This document shows, piece by piece, positions 27,428 through 40,390 of a stretch of DNA of 54,944 nt (within the stretch, counting starts at the first letter, position 1; each line of letters begins with the position of its first letter). The notes below the pieces were generated by a model that was not told the origin of the DNA, made no database searches, and saw only the letters and a list, made by a program, of their open reading frames with translations. Made by a program: the position numbers and the translations under genes. Source of the stretch: an uncultured Clostridia bacterium (GTDB lineage Bacteria > Bacillota > Clostridia > Christensenellales > Borkfalkiaceae); assembly GCA_947589555.1 (NCBI GenBank), contig CANQAZ010000002.1, forward strand, positions 1-54,944, given 5' to 3'.

Positions 27428-28096
27428 TTACCGCGAATAATCGCGCGTGCCGAAAATGGCCGTGCCGAGGCGGATCATATTCGCCCCGTGGGCGAGGCAA
27501 AGCCGCCAATCGCCGCTCATGCCCATCGAAAGATAGGCGATGTTTTTATCGTTTTCCCGCGCTTTTTCATAGAGCGCGCGCATTTCGTCGCAGAGGGAGC
27601 CCAAATAGCGCTCGTCCCCCGCGGCAGGGAGCATGGCCATAAACCCGCGCACCCGCAGGCCCTCCTCGGCGGAAAGTTTGCGGTAGGCCGCAAAGCCCTC
27701 CCCGAGGGGGTAGCCCCCCTTGCTCTCCTCACAGCCGATGTTGATTTGGATGAGGATATCCTGCACGGCGCCCGCCTTTGCACAGCGCTTTGCAAGTTCC
27801 GCGGCAAGTTCGTCGCGGTCCACGGAGTGGATGAGGTAGGTCTTTCCCACGAGATATTTAATTTTGTTGGTCTGCAAATGCCCGATGAAGTGGCGGTTTG
27901 CGCCCGTGACGAGGTCGTATTTATCGCGGAATTCCTGCACCTTGTTTTCGCCGATATCGGTGACGCCCGCCCTTATCGCCTCGTTGATCTCCTCGGGCGT
28001 CCTCGTCTTGGTGGCGGCGACGAGGGTCACTTTTTCGCCGTAGACATTTCCGCCCGCAAGTTCTCCGAGCAAGGTTGTTACATGTTCCGAAATCAT
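27428..28096 (-). CDS. YggS-family PLP homeostasis protein
   Basis: [39 protein letters not shown]...[15 protein letters not shown]...[28 protein letters not shown]. Confidence 0.93.
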   Translation of the reverse strand: MISEHVTTLLGELAGGNVYGEKVTLVAATKTRTPEEINEAIRAGVTDIGENKVQEFRDKYDLVTGANRHFIGHLQTNKIKYLVGKTYLIHSVDRDELAAELAKRCAKAGAVQDILIQINIGCEESKGGYPLGEGFAAYRKLSAEEGLRVRGFMAMLPAAGDERYLGSLCDEMRALYEKARENDKNIAYLSMGMSGDWRLCLAHGANMIRLGTAIFGTRDYSR

Positions 28097-29178
28097 ATCC
28101 GCTCCGCAACGAGGCGGGCCGTTTGCCGGCACCCCGTTTTTTTCATGCCTTCCGTGTAGATGTCCGCCGTGCGGTATCCTTCGTCCAGCACCTGCCCCAC
28201 GGCGCGTTCCACGGCGGCGCACTCGGCGGAAAGGCCGAAGGAATCGCGGAGCATCATGGCGGCGGAGAGGATGGCGGCGAGGGGATTGGCGACGTCCTTG
28301 CCCGCGATGTCGGGCGCGGAGCCGTGGATGGGCTCATACAGCCCCCGCGTGCCGTCGCCCAAAGAGGAGGAGGCGAGCATGCCGATGGAGCCCGTCACCT
28401 CGGCCGCTTCGTCGGCCAAAATGTCCCCGAACATGTTGGAGGTGAGCACCACGTCGAACTGCGCGGGATTCTTTACGATCTGCATTGCGGCGTTATCCAC
28501 GAGCATATCCTCTACGGCGACGTCGGGATAGAATTTTTCCGCGTAAGCGTGCACCGTTTTGCGCCAGAGGCGGGAGGTCGCAAGGACGTTCGCCTTATCC
28601 ACGGAAATCACCTTTTTGGAACGCTTGCGCGCAAGTTCGCATGCGATGCGGGTGATACGTTCGATCTCGCATACGGAGTACTTTTCGGTGTCATAAGCGG
28701 TTTCGCCCATCTGTGCGTCGGCGCATGTTCCGCGCTCGCCGAAGTAGATGCCGCCCGTCAGTTCCCGCACGATGATGATTTCCACGCCGTCTTTCACGAG
28801 GGAGGGTTTGAGGGGGGAAGCCGCCGCGAGCGCGGGCCAAAGTTTTGCGGGGCGGATGTTGGAGTAGAGCCCGAGCGCCTTGCGGATGCCGAGCAGACCC
28901 GCTTCGGGCCGCTGTTCGGGCGGGAGTTTGTTCCACGCGCAGTCCGCCGCTCCGCCGACGGCGCCGAGGAGCACGGCGTCCGAAGCAAGGCACCGCTCCA
29001 CCGTGTGGGCGGGGAGGGGGGTCCCGCATGCATCGTAGGCACAGCCGCCGATGAGGAGGGGCTCGAAGAGAAATTCATGCCCGTATTTTTTTGCGACGGC
29101 TTTGAGCACTTCGGCCGCGCCGTCCGTGACTTCGGGGCCGATGCCGTCGCCCGCCAAAACCGCGATGTGTTTTTGCAT
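28093..29178 (-). CDS. leuB: 3-isopropylmalate dehydrogenase
   Basis: [73 protein letters not shown]. Confidence 0.97.
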   Translation of the reverse strand: MQKHIAVLAGDGIGPEVTDGAAEVLKAVAKKYGHEFLFEPLLIGGCAYDACGTPLPAHTVERCLASDAVLLGAVGGAADCAWNKLPPEQRPEAGLLGIRKALGLYSNIRPAKLWPALAAASPLKPSLVKDGVEIIIVRELTGGIYFGERGTCADAQMGETAYDTEKYSVCEIERITRIACELARKRSKKVISVDKANVLATSRLWRKTVHAYAEKFYPDVAVEDMLVDNAAMQIVKNPAQFDVVLTSNMFGDILADEAAEVTGSIGMLASSSLGDGTRGLYEPIHGSAPDIAGKDVANPLAAILSAAMMLRDSFGLSAECAAVERAVGQVLDEGYRTADIYTEGMKKTGCRQTARLVAERI

Positions 29179-29187
29179 GGTCTCTCC

Positions 29188-29667
29188 TTATTTGAGCGAA
29201 TTCAAGAGCCCGCCCGCGTCGATGATGCGTTGGATGAAGGGCGGGAAGGGTTGGGCGGAGTACTTTTTCCCCGTCGTTTCGTCGAAGATGACTCCCTTCG
29301 CAAGGTCGCAGGAGACGACGTCCCCCGCCCCGATCTCCCCGGCCGCTTCGGGGCATTCCAAAATGGGCAGCCCGATATTGACGGCGTTGCGGTAGAAGAT
29401 GCGGGCGAACGTCTTTGCGATGACGAGGGAGACGCCGCTCGCTTTGATGGCGATGGGGGCGTGCTCCCGCGAGGAGCCGCAACCGAAGTTGTCGCCCGCG
29501 ACGAGCACATCGCCCGCCTTCACATTATGAATGAAAGAAGGGTCGAGGTCCTCCATGCAGTGGGCGGCGAGTTCTTCCGCCGAACTCGTGTTGAGATAGC
29601 GGGCGGGGATGATGACGTCGGTATCGACGTCGTTGCCGTATTTGTGAACCATTCCTTTTACCGTCAT
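29188..29667 (-). CDS. leuD: 3-isopropylmalate dehydratase small subunit
   Basis: [54 protein letters not shown]. Confidence 0.96.
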   Translation of the reverse strand: MTVKGMVHKYGNDVDTDVIIPARYLNTSSAEELAAHCMEDLDPSFIHNVKAGDVLVAGDNFGCGSSREHAPIAIKASGVSLVIAKTFARIFYRNAVNIGLPILECPEAAGEIGAGDVVSCDLAKGVIFDETTGKKYSAQPFPPFIQRIIDAGGLLNSLK

Positions 29668-30920
29668 AACATCACCTCGGAGGCGGTCGCGAGCCGCCCG
29701 AGCACAGCGCTTGCCGCCGCGGTATAGGGCGAGGCGAGGTAAATTTCGCTCGTCACGTGCCCCATACGGCCCACAAAGTTGCGGTTGGTGGTGGAAACGC
29801 ACCGCTCGCCCGCGGCCAAAATGCCCATATAACCGCCGAGGCAGGGCCCGCAAGTGGGGGTGGAGACGGCGGCGCCCGCCTTCAAAAAGATCTCGATGAG
29901 CCCTTCGCGCAGGGCCTGTAAATAGACTTCCTGCGTGGCGGGAATGACGATGCACCGCACGCCCTTTTGTACCTTTCTGTCCTTCAAAATTTCGGCCGCC
30001 TGTCTCAGATCGGAGATGCGCCCGTTGGTGCACGAGCCGATGACGACCTGGCGGATGGGAATATTTTCCCACCCCGTCCGCGTATTTTCGGGGGAATGGG
30101 GGAAGGCGACGGTGGGCTCTAACGCGGAGAGATCGATCTCCACCGTCCCCTCGTAGGGGGCGTCGCCGTCCGCTTCATAGATGCGGGGCTCGCGCAAAAA
30201 CCGCCCCTTCATGTAGGAAAGCGCTGTTTCGTCCACGGGGAAAATGCCGTTTTTTGCGCCCGCTTCGATGGCCATGTTGCATACGGTAAAGCGATCGTCC
30301 ATCGAAAGGGCCGCCACTCCTTCGCCCGTAAATTCGAGACTTTTGTAGAGGGCGCCGTCCACGCCGATGAGGCCGATGAGGCGGAGGATGAGGTCCTTGC
30401 CCGTCACATACTTCCGCAGAGCGCTTTTCAACTCCACGCGGATGGCGGCGGGCACTTTGAACCAGCACTTTTGGGTGAGCATGGCGGCGGCGAGATCGGT
30501 GGAGCCCACCCCCGTGGAGAAGGCCCCGAGCGCGCCGTAGGTGCAGGTGTGGCTATCCGCCCCGACGACGCAGTCTCCCGCGCCGACGAGCCCCTTTTCG
30601 GGCAGGAGGGCGTGCTCGATGCCCATTTCGCCGACGTCGTAAAAGTGCGTGACGCCCTCCCGCTCGGCAAATTCGCGGACGAGTTTTACCTGTTCGGCGG
30701 CCTTGATGTCCTTGTTGGGGACGAAATGGTCCATCACAAGGGCGATCTTCTCGGGGCATTGAACGTGCCCGCCAAGTTCTTCGAGCGCGCGGACGGCGAC
30801 GGGGGCGGTGATGTCGTTGGCGAGCGCGAGGTCGAGTTCGGCCTCGATGAGTTGTCCCGCCGCGACCTCCGGAAGGCCCGCGTGCGCGGCGAGAATTTTT
30901 TGGGTCATGGTCATTCCCAT
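29664..30920 (-). CDS. leuC: 3-isopropylmalate dehydratase large subunit
   Basis: [91 protein letters not shown]. Confidence 0.96.
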   Translation of the reverse strand: MGMTMTQKILAAHAGLPEVAAGQLIEAELDLALANDITAPVAVRALEELGGHVQCPEKIALVMDHFVPNKDIKAAEQVKLVREFAEREGVTHFYDVGEMGIEHALLPEKGLVGAGDCVVGADSHTCTYGALGAFSTGVGSTDLAAAMLTQKCWFKVPAAIRVELKSALRKYVTGKDLILRLIGLIGVDGALYKSLEFTGEGVAALSMDDRFTVCNMAIEAGAKNGIFPVDETALSYMKGRFLREPRIYEADGDAPYEGTVEIDLSALEPTVAFPHSPENTRTGWENIPIRQVVIGSCTNGRISDLRQAAEILKDRKVQKGVRCIVIPATQEVYLQALREGLIEIFLKAGAAVSTPTCGPCLGGYMGILAAGERCVSTTNRNFVGRMGHVTSEIYLASPYTAAASAVLGRLATASEVML

Positions 30921-30962
30921 CTCTTTTCCCTCTGTTCCGCCCGCCATGCGGCGGGCGGGCGT

Positions 30963-32345
30963 TTATTCTTCGGACGTCAATTTTTTGAGCCTGCGGCGGA
31001 CGGAGGCAATGCCCTTTTTCACCGCTTCGCGGGAGGAGCCGCCCACCGAATTTCTTCCTTCGGCGGAGGCGCGCGTCGTCACGGCGGTCAGGATGTCCTC
31101 TTCGAATGCGTCGCTGACGGTGCGGAACTCTTCGAGCGACAGCGTTGTGAGTTTTTTGTCCTTTTCGAGGCAGTAGCGCACGAGTTTGCCCGTCGCGGCG
31201 TGGGCGTCGCGGAAGGGCACTCCCTTTTTGGCGAGATAGTCGGCAACGTCGGTCGCCGTGGAAAATCCCGCGCCCGCCGCTTCGAACATCGCGTTGGGGT
31301 CGAGGGTAATCTTCTGCATGAGCGCGGCGTAAATGGAAAGGCAGGAGAGGAGGGTGTATTCCGCGTCGAAAAAGGCCTCCTTGTCCTCCTGCATGTCCTT
31401 ATTGTAGGCGAGCGGCAATCCCTTTATCATCGTGAGGATGCCCATGAGGTGCCCGTACACCCGCCCCGTTTTCCCGCGCACGAGTTCGGGCAGGTCGGGG
31501 TTTTTCTTTTGCGGCATGATGGAGGAGCCCGTCGAATATTCGTCGGGAATGGTCCAATAGCCGAATTCGTCGGAGGTGTACAAAATGGTATCTTCGCACA
31601 GCCGCGAGAGGTGCGCCATCGTGAGCGACGCGCAGAAGAGGTATTCCGCCACGAAGTCGCGGTCGGAAACGGCGTCGAGCGAATTTTGGGAAATTTCGTC
31701 AAAACCGAGCAAACGCTGTGTGATTTCGCGGTCAATGGGGTAGGAGGTCCCCGCCAGTGCGGCACTGCCGAGGGGCATCACGTTGAGCCGTTTCCCGCAC
31801 GCTTCGAAGCGCTCCAAGTCGCGCAAGAACATCTCGCAATAGGCACAGAAATACTGCCCGCAACCGATGGGCTGTGCCTTTCTGAGGTGGGTGAAGCCGG
31901 GCATCACATAGCGCGCGCTTTCCTTTGCGCGCAGAAGGAGAACTTCGATGAGTTCTTTGAGCGCCGAAGTAGCCGCCTTCACGCTCTTGCGCACGTAGAG
32001 GCGCATATCCGTTGCCACCTGGTCGTTGCGGGAGCGCGCCGTGTGCAATTTCTTGCCCGTATCGCCGATGCGCGCCACCAACTCGCCCTCCACAAAGGAA
32101 TGCACGTCCTCCGCGCCCGCCACGGCGAGCCCGCCCGCGACGTCCGCCCGAATGTCGTTTAGCCCCTTGCAGATGAGGGCCGCTTCCTCCTTTGTGAGGA
32201 TGCCGCATTCGCCGAGCATGGTCGCATGGGCGATGGAGGCGTCGATGTCGACGTCGAGGAGTTTTTTGTCGAACGAAAGCGATTCGTTGAACGCATCCGC
32301 ATCGGCGGAAATGGGTTTTTCGAACCGTCCTTGCCAAAGTTTCAT
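30963..32345 (-). CDS. argH: Argininosuccinate lyase
   Basis: MKLWQGRFEKPISADADAFNESLSFDKKL; HTARSRNDQVATDMRLY; GSSIMPQKKNPDLPELVRGKTGRVYG. Confidence 0.97.
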   Translation of the reverse strand: MKLWQGRFEKPISADADAFNESLSFDKKLLDVDIDASIAHATMLGECGILTKEEAALICKGLNDIRADVAGGLAVAGAEDVHSFVEGELVARIGDTGKKLHTARSRNDQVATDMRLYVRKSVKAATSALKELIEVLLLRAKESARYVMPGFTHLRKAQPIGCGQYFCAYCEMFLRDLERFEACGKRLNVMPLGSAALAGTSYPIDREITQRLLGFDEISQNSLDAVSDRDFVAEYLFCASLTMAHLSRLCEDTILYTSDEFGYWTIPDEYSTGSSIMPQKKNPDLPELVRGKTGRVYGHLMGILTMIKGLPLAYNKDMQEDKEAFFDAEYTLLSCLSIYAALMQKITLDPNAMFEAAGAGFSTATDVADYLAKKGVPFRDAHAATGKLVRYCLEKDKKLTTLSLEEFRTVSDAFEEDILTAVTTRASAEGRNSVGGSSREAVKKGIASVRRRLKKLTSEE

Positions 32346-32369
32346 GGTAGCCTCGCAAGTTTTTCTTTT

Positions 32370-32398
32370 ATCGTACACTTTTTCCCGCAAAAAAGCAA
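32370..32398 (-). promoter_or_regulatory. Promoter for argH-leuCDB
   Basis: Minus strand TTGCTT, 17-bp spacer, TACGAT. Confidence 0.55.
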
Positions 32399-32461
32399 GC
32401 GTTTCGCGCCCGTCGTTTGGGGCGGAAATGCGCGGGGCGGCTATTTTTCCCGCCGAATTTC

Positions 32462-32490
32462 TTGACAACCGCCGCCGTTTTTTGTAAAAT
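32462..32490 (+). promoter_or_regulatory. Promoter for ruvC
   Basis: TTGACA, 17-bp spacer, TAAAAT; ATG 7 nt downstream of the -10. Confidence 0.8.
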
Positions 32491-32496
32491 AAACGT

Positions 32497-32994
32497 ATGA
32501 TCATTTTGGGGCTCGACCCCGGCTACGGAACAATGGGATACGGCGTGGTGGAAAAGGATGCGCGGGGCAACTGCCGCGCCGTCGATTACGGCGCCGTCAA
32601 AACGCCCGCAAGCGAGAATTTCGCCGTCCGTCTCTGCATCTTGGAGGAGGGGGTGAACGCTCTGTTCGATAAATTCCATCCCGAAGAAGCGGCGATGGAG
32701 GAACTCTTTTTCTCCAAAAACGTGACGACGGGCATTGCCGTCGCCCACGCGCGGGGGGTCATGCTCCTCACCTGCAACAAGCGGTGCGGGAAAATTTTCG
32801 AATATACGCCCAACCAGATCAAGCAGGCGCTCACAGGGTACGGCGGCGCGGACAAACAGCAGATGCAGCGCGTCGTCGCCTCCCATCTCAGGTTGCGGGA
32901 GATCCCCCGCCCCGACGATGCGGCGGACGCCCTCGCCGTGGCCCTCTGCCATGCGTTTACGAGCCGTTTTGCGGGCATGTTCGGCGTAAAATAA
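32497..32994 (+). CDS. ruvC: Crossover junction endodeoxyribonuclease RuvC
   Basis: MIILGLDPGYGTMGYGVVE; EELFFSKNVTTGIAVAHARG; PDDAADALAVALCH. Confidence 0.97.
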   Translation: MIILGLDPGYGTMGYGVVEKDARGNCRAVDYGAVKTPASENFAVRLCILEEGVNALFDKFHPEEAAMEELFFSKNVTTGIAVAHARGVMLLTCNKRCGKIFEYTPNQIKQALTGYGGADKQQMQRVVASHLRLREIPRPDDAADALAVALCHAFTSRFAGMFGVK

Positions 32995-32999
32995 GAGAA

Positions 33000-33118
33000 A
33001 AGCGGCGTAAAACAGCGGAAAAACGGCATAAGCACAGCGCAAAACAGCGGAAAAACAGCGCAAAACAGCGGAAAAAACAGCACAAAAACAGCGAAAAAAA
33101 GCGCAAAAAACAGGCAAA
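33000..33118 (+). repeat. A-rich low-complexity tract of AAAACAGCG(C/G)-type 11-mers
   Basis: aaaacagcggaaaaacggcataagcacagcgcaaaacagcggaaaaacagcgcaaaacagcggaaaaaacagcacaaaaacagcg... Confidence 0.85.
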
Positions 33119-33139
33119 AAACGAAACGAGAGGAAAATC

Positions 33140-33745
33140 ATGATAGGCTACTTAAAAGGAAGGGTGAAATATCTTGCTCCCGAATACGTGCTTTTGGAAG
33201 TGAACGGCGTGGGGTACGAAGTCGTCTGTTCGGGCGCGGCCTTCTCCCGCCTTTCGGGGCTGAAAGGGGACGAAGAGGGGGAGGTGTACACCTGCATGCA
33301 GGTCAAGGAGGACGGCGTTTCCCTCTTCGGGTTTGCCGACCCGCAGGAAAAATCCCTCTTTTTGAAACTCACCTCGGTGCAAGGTGTGGGGGCGAAGAGC
33401 GGCATCGCCATTCTGTCGTCCATGCGCCCCGGGGAGGTCTCGGAGGCCATCGCCCTTGCCGATTCCAAGCGCCTTTCGGCGGTCAAAGGGGTGGGCAAAA
33501 AGACGGCGGAGCGCATCATTTTGGAACTGCACGGCAAAATTTCGGCGGACGAACTTTTGAGCGCCGCAAACGTTGGCGGAAAGGTCGCCGCGCCCCCTCC
33601 CTCGGCGGAGGAGGACGACGCCGTTTCGGCGCTCATGGGGATGGGCTTCACCAAGCAGGAGAGCGTGCGCGCCGTGGACCGCGCCAAGAGCGTGGGCGCG
33701 CGGACGGTGGAGGAGATCATTTCGGCCGCCCTGCGCGGGATGTGA
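33140..33745 (+). CDS. ruvA: Holliday junction branch migration protein RuvA
   Basis: MIGYLKGRVKYLAPEYVLLEVNGVGYEV; LTSVQGVGAKSGIAIL; AVKGVGKKTAERIILEL. Confidence 0.97.
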   Translation: MIGYLKGRVKYLAPEYVLLEVNGVGYEVVCSGAAFSRLSGLKGDEEGEVYTCMQVKEDGVSLFGFADPQEKSLFLKLTSVQGVGAKSGIAILSSMRPGEVSEAIALADSKRLSAVKGVGKKTAERIILELHGKISADELLSAANVGGKVAAPPPSAEEDDAVSALMGMGFTKQESVRAVDRAKSVGARTVEEIISAALRGM

Positions 33746-33752
33746 GGAAGAG

Positions 33753-34541
33753 ATGAAGGAACTCATCGTGCCCGCGGGCACGGAAATCATCGGGGACTGC
33801 GAATATTATGGCGAGGATTACGAGCGCATCGTGCTCCCGCCGAGCGTGAAGTGCATCGAGACCTCCGCCTTTTCGGAGGCGAAATGCCGCGAGATCGTTC
33901 TGCCCGAGGGGCTCGAAGAGATCCGCGAATGGGCGTTTATGGGTTGTCCCGCGCTCAAAAGCGTCGTCTTTCCCCGTTCGCTCAAAACGCTGGGCTCGAT
34001 GGCCTTTATGGGTTGCCGCGCGTTGGAGCGGGTCGTATTTTCGGACGGGCCCGAAATTTTGGAGAGCGCGACGTTCAAAGATTGCGTCTCCTTAAAAGAA
34101 GTAACGTTCGGGGCGGGCCTGTGCGTTCTCGGCTCGGAGTTCGATGACGGCGGCGTGTTCGAAAATTGCATTTCGCTCCGTGAAGTCGTCCTCCCGGAGG
34201 GCTTTGTCGTCCTCGGAACGAGCACGTTCATGGATTGCACCTCGCTCTCCCGCATCGTCCTGCCGGGGAGCCTCGCCGCCATCGGCGAAGGATCGCTGGC
34301 GCACACGGCCATCTCGGAAATCGTCGTCCCCGAGGGGGTGGACGATTTCTACAACGTCATTTACGGTTGCAAACAGTTGGAGCGCATCGTCCTGCCGTCC
34401 ACGGTCAAGGGGCTCTCCTATAAAGCGTTCGGCGGGCTTCCGCGGCTCAAAGAAGTCACCCTGCCCCGCCGCTTCGAAAAGGACAAGGATCTCTTTTTCC
34501 GGAAAGAGGACCTCGGCAGGATACAAATTACCTTTATTTGA
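33753..34541 (+). CDS. BspA-like leucine-rich repeat (LRR_5) protein, no signal peptide
   Basis: Repeats such as IVLPEGLEEIREWAFMGCPALKSVVFPRSLKTLGSMAFMGCRALERVVF. Confidence 0.85.
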   Translation: MKELIVPAGTEIIGDCEYYGEDYERIVLPPSVKCIETSAFSEAKCREIVLPEGLEEIREWAFMGCPALKSVVFPRSLKTLGSMAFMGCRALERVVFSDGPEILESATFKDCVSLKEVTFGAGLCVLGSEFDDGGVFENCISLREVVLPEGFVVLGTSTFMDCTSLSRIVLPGSLAAIGEGSLAHTAISEIVVPEGVDDFYNVIYGCKQLERIVLPSTVKGLSYKAFGGLPRLKEVTLPRRFEKDKDLFFRKEDLGRIQITFI

Positions 34542-34553
34542 GGAAAAACAAAT

Positions 34554-35609
<1,056 letters not shown>

Positions 35610-35631
35610 AACGGCAAACAAAGGGAGAAAG

Positions 35632-36390
35632 ATGGCTTACCGAGTAAATAAATACGGTTTACATGGGGCAACCCTCTCAGGCGGGGAGGACGTGCGCGGA
35701 GATCTCGTCATTCCGCGCGCTGTGGACGGGGTCGCCATCGAGGCGATCGGCATGCGCGCGTTTTACGCCAACGAGGGGCTTACGGGCGTCACGATCCCGC
35801 AGGGTGTGGCGCAGATCGAAGATCTTGCGTTCGCGCGCTGTCACAACTTAAAGACCGTCACGCTTCCGAAGGGATTGAACGGAATTTGGAACGACGCGTT
35901 TTGGGACTGTCCGTCTTTGAAAAACATCGCATTTCCGGAAGGCTTGACGATGATCGATACAGGGGCGTTTTCGGGTTGCACTTCACTGGAACGCATCGTC
36001 ATCCCGAAGAGCGTGAAGAAGATCGGCTCTCGTGCCTTTGAGGGCTGTACTTCGCTCCGAAGCATTGTTTTTTCGGGGAATGCGGACATGCAAACGGACA
36101 TAGAAACGGACATCCTGACGGGATGTACCGCGCTGGAAAGCGCCGATTTTCCGACGCCGCAGGAACGCAGAAAGTTGCCCTCTATCCATGCTCCCGATAC
36201 GCTCAAAAGGGTGAGCGTGGGGGCAGGAGATATTTTTAATAGCAGTTATTGGAGTAACCGGGTGTGGAGGGAGTGGCTCGGCGATCTCTGTATCTTTAAT
36301 CCCAATCTTCGGGAACTCATCCTCCCCGAGAATGCCAAGATCGATGACAGTATCCGTATCCCCCCGCACTGCCGCATCATAAGAAGATAG
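35632..36390 (+). CDS. BspA-like LRR_5 protein, no signal peptide
   Basis: YANEGLTGVTIPQGVAQIEDLAFARCHNLKTVTLPKGLNGIWNDAFWDCPSLKNIAFPEGLTMIDTGAFSGCTSLERIVIPKSV. Confidence 0.85.
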   Translation: MAYRVNKYGLHGATLSGGEDVRGDLVIPRAVDGVAIEAIGMRAFYANEGLTGVTIPQGVAQIEDLAFARCHNLKTVTLPKGLNGIWNDAFWDCPSLKNIAFPEGLTMIDTGAFSGCTSLERIVIPKSVKKIGSRAFEGCTSLRSIVFSGNADMQTDIETDILTGCTALESADFPTPQERRKLPSIHAPDTLKRVSVGAGDIFNSSYWSNRVWREWLGDLCIFNPNLRELILPENAKIDDSIRIPPHCRIIRR

Positions 36391-36422
36391 GAGGGTATCG
36401 GTCTGCACCGAAAGGAGATAAT

Positions 36423-37031
36423 ATGTCTGATTTTGTCATTGAAAACGGCGTCCTCAAAGATTATACGGGAGCGGGCGGAAACATCGTCCTCCCGAGCGGG
36501 ATCACGCAGATCTGGCAGGGCGTCTTTCACCATAAAAGGAACATTACGGGCGTCACCATCCCGCGAGGGGTGAAGTCCATCGGGGCCGCGGCGTTCCTCG
36601 AATGCCGGAACTTAAAGGGGGTCGCCCTCCCGGAGGGCCTTCTCAAAATCGAGAAGGGCGCATTCGCCTGTTGCGCTTCCCTCCAAAGCATCTTCATCCC
36701 GGACAGCGTGACGGAACTGCAATCGGATGCGTTCGGGCAATGCACTGCGCTCAAAAGCGTGCGCATCGGGCGGGGCGTCACCTCTTTGAACGGCGTTTTT
36801 TTGAATTGCACGGCGCTTGAAACCATCGAGATCCCCGATACGGTCACGAACCTGTGGTGGTACGCCTTTGACGGCTGTACTGCGCTCAAAAGCGCGCGCA
36901 TCGGGCGGGGCGTGAAGGAACTCGATATCGACGTCTTCAAGGGGTGCCCCTCCCTTCGGGAGATCACCGTCTCCGCGGGGTGCAAGGTCGTGGGGGAGGT
37001 CCCCGCAAACTGCCGCATCATCCGGAAATAG
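36423..37031 (+). CDS. BspA-like LRR_5 protein, no signal peptide
   Basis: MSDFVIENGVLKDYTGAGGNIVLPSGITQIWQGVFHHKRNITGVTIPRGVKSIGAAAFLECRNL; GAAAGGAG SD. Confidence 0.87.
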   Translation: MSDFVIENGVLKDYTGAGGNIVLPSGITQIWQGVFHHKRNITGVTIPRGVKSIGAAAFLECRNLKGVALPEGLLKIEKGAFACCASLQSIFIPDSVTELQSDAFGQCTALKSVRIGRGVTSLNGVFLNCTALETIEIPDTVTNLWWYAFDGCTALKSARIGRGVKELDIDVFKGCPSLREITVSAGCKVVGEVPANCRIIRK

Positions 37032-37050
37032 GAGCGGGCGCGGAAAAAAT

Positions 37051-38085
37051 ATGTCGGATTTCGTCATTGACAAGAACCATAAGAGGCTCCGCGCCTATTG
37101 CGGGAAGGGCGGAAAGGTGATAGTTCCGAACGGCGTCGCCCTCATCGGCTACGGCGCGTTCGAGGGCTCGGATGTGACCGAGGTCATCCTGCCCGAGGGC
37201 GTCGAGCACATCGAGGGCATGGCATTTTGGGGTTGCCGCAAGTTGAAGCGCGTCGTGCTACCCGAAAGTCTCGTCTGCCTCGGCTCCTCCTACGGCGGAT
37301 ACAGCGAGGCGGGCGCCTTTGCGGACTGCACTTCTCTCCAAAGCGTCTCGCTCCCGAAGGGCAAAGTCAGGCTCGGCGAGCGGGCGTTTTCGGGGTGCAC
37401 CTCCCTTCGCCGCGTCGACCTCGGGGGAACGGAAAAGATCGGTTTTTGGGCGTTTTCGGGGTGCACCGCCCTCGAAGAGATCTCCATTCCCGCCGCCGTG
37501 GACGTCCTGCCCGAGGCCTTTTTGGGGTGCACCGCTTTACGGCGCGTGACGCTCGGAAGCAACGCCGAAAACGGCGTCTTTCGGTGCTGTACCTCCTTGA
37601 AAGAAGTCATCCTGCAAGAGGGCGTCAGGCGGGTCGGCGGCTTCGGAGGTTGCACCGCGCTCGAACGCATTTCCATCCCGGACAGCGCGGAGCAGATCGG
37701 ATCCGCGGCGTTTTCCGGGTGCTCTTCCCTCAAAGAGGTCGCCTTCGGCAAGGGGGTGCGCCTCCTTTGGTACGAGGCATTCGCGGGGTGCGGCTTCGAG
37801 CATATCACGATCCCCGGCACCGTCGGCCGCCTCGACGGTATGACGTTTGCAAACTGTGCCGCCCTGAAAAGCGTTGCCGTCGAAGAGGGCGTGCATACCC
37901 TCCTCGGCGAGGTATTTTTCGGGTGCAAGTCGCTTGAAAAGGTCTCCCTCCCCGATACCGTTTCCGAAGTCCGTTCCGAAGCATTCAAAGGATGCCGCAC
38001 GCTCAAAGAGATTACCGTTTCCGCGCAGTGCAAGGTGGTGGGCGAGGGCAAACTTCCCCGCGGGTGCAAGGTCGTGAGAAGGTGA
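37051..38085 (+). CDS. BspA-like LRR_5 protein, no signal peptide
   Basis: MSDFVIDKNHKRLRAYCGKGGKVIVPNGVALIGYGAFEGSDVTEVILPEGVEHIEGMAFWGC plus many GCTSL..V.LP repeats. Confidence 0.87.
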   Translation: MSDFVIDKNHKRLRAYCGKGGKVIVPNGVALIGYGAFEGSDVTEVILPEGVEHIEGMAFWGCRKLKRVVLPESLVCLGSSYGGYSEAGAFADCTSLQSVSLPKGKVRLGERAFSGCTSLRRVDLGGTEKIGFWAFSGCTALEEISIPAAVDVLPEAFLGCTALRRVTLGSNAENGVFRCCTSLKEVILQEGVRRVGGFGGCTALERISIPDSAEQIGSAAFSGCSSLKEVAFGKGVRLLWYEAFAGCGFEHITIPGTVGRLDGMTFANCAALKSVAVEEGVHTLLGEVFFGCKSLEKVSLPDTVSEVRSEAFKGCRTLKEITVSAQCKVVGEGKLPRGCKVVRR

Positions 38086-38127
38086 CGCCGCTCTGAACCC
38101 TTCCCGCCCCAAAACCGATAAAACGCT

Positions 38128-39147
38128 ATGAAAACTTCCGACTTTTACTACAATCTCCCCGAGGAACTCATCGCCCAGACGCCCGCCGAACCGCGGGATT
38201 CTTCCCGCCTCCTCGTCTATCACAGGGACACGAAAAAAATCGAGCACCGCATCTTCCGCGACGTCACGGAATACTTCAAGGCGGGCGATGTGCTCGTCGT
38301 CAACCGCACGAGGGTGCTTCCCGCGCGCCTCTTCGGGCGGACGAAAAACGGCGGGGCGGTGGAACTTCTCCTCTTGAAACGGCATACCATCGATGTGTGG
38401 GAGTGCCTCGTCAAACCGGGCAAAAAGTGCAAAACGGGGGCGGAAATTGCCGTAAACGACGAACTGACCGCCCGTATCGAGGGCGTCACCGAAACGGGGG
38501 AGCGTATCGTAAAATTTTTCTATGAAGGAGCCTTCGAGGACGTATTGTCCCGCGCAGGTACAATGCCTCTTCCGCCCTATATCCACGAAAAACTCAAAGA
38601 TCCCGAGCGCTACCAAACCGTCTATTCGCGAGAGAACGGCTCGGCCGCGGCCCCCACGGCGGGATTGCACTTTACCCCCGAACTCATGCAAACGCTACGG
38701 GATATGGGGGTGGAGATCGTCGAAGTTTTGCTCCACGTCGGGCTGGGCACCTTCCGCCCCGTCAAGGTGGACGACGTCGAAAACCACGTCATGCACAGCG
38801 AGTACTACGAAGTGTCCGAGGAGGCGGCAAGCGCCATCAACCGCGCCAAAAAAGAGGGGAGGCGGGTCATCTGCGTGGGCACCACGAGCGTGCGCACGCT
38901 GGAAACGGTCGCAAACGCCGACGGCACGGTGAACGCGGGCAGGGGCGATACGAGTATATTTTTGTATCCCCCCTACAAGATGAAGTGTTGCGACGCCCTC
39001 ATCACCAATTTTCACCTCCCCGAAAGCACCCTTCTCATGCTCGTCAGTTGCCTCTGCTCCCGCGAGGAAATTTTGCAAATCTATCAAAACGCTGTCGAAA
39101 ATCGATATCGTTTCTTCTCTTTTGGGGACGCTTGCCTTTTTTTATAA
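38128..39147 (+). CDS. queA: tRNA preQ1(34) S-adenosylmethionine ribosyltransferase-isomerase
   Basis: [56 protein letters not shown]. Confidence 0.97.
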   Translation: MKTSDFYYNLPEELIAQTPAEPRDSSRLLVYHRDTKKIEHRIFRDVTEYFKAGDVLVVNRTRVLPARLFGRTKNGGAVELLLLKRHTIDVWECLVKPGKKCKTGAEIAVNDELTARIEGVTETGERIVKFFYEGAFEDVLSRAGTMPLPPYIHEKLKDPERYQTVYSRENGSAAAPTAGLHFTPELMQTLRDMGVEIVEVLLHVGLGTFRPVKVDDVENHVMHSEYYEVSEEAASAINRAKKEGRRVICVGTTSVRTLETVANADGTVNAGRGDTSIFLYPPYKMKCCDALITNFHLPESTLLMLVSCLCSREEILQIYQNAVENRYRFFSFGDACLFL

Positions 39148-40293
<1,146 letters not shown>

Positions 40294-40390
40294 AAAGAAT
40301 GAAATTGGCATAACATGGCAAAAATCGCCCTAAAATCGCTTGCTAAAATTCGGAAAAGAGGTTATCATAGAAGAAAAGGAGATAAGGCTT

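Noticed and set aside
28075-29727. 550-aa plus ORF opposite leuB/leuD
   Set aside because: Antisense shadow of recognisable leuB/leuD coding frames
30471-32162. 563-aa plus ORF opposite leuC/argH
   Set aside because: Antisense shadow of recognisable leuC/argH
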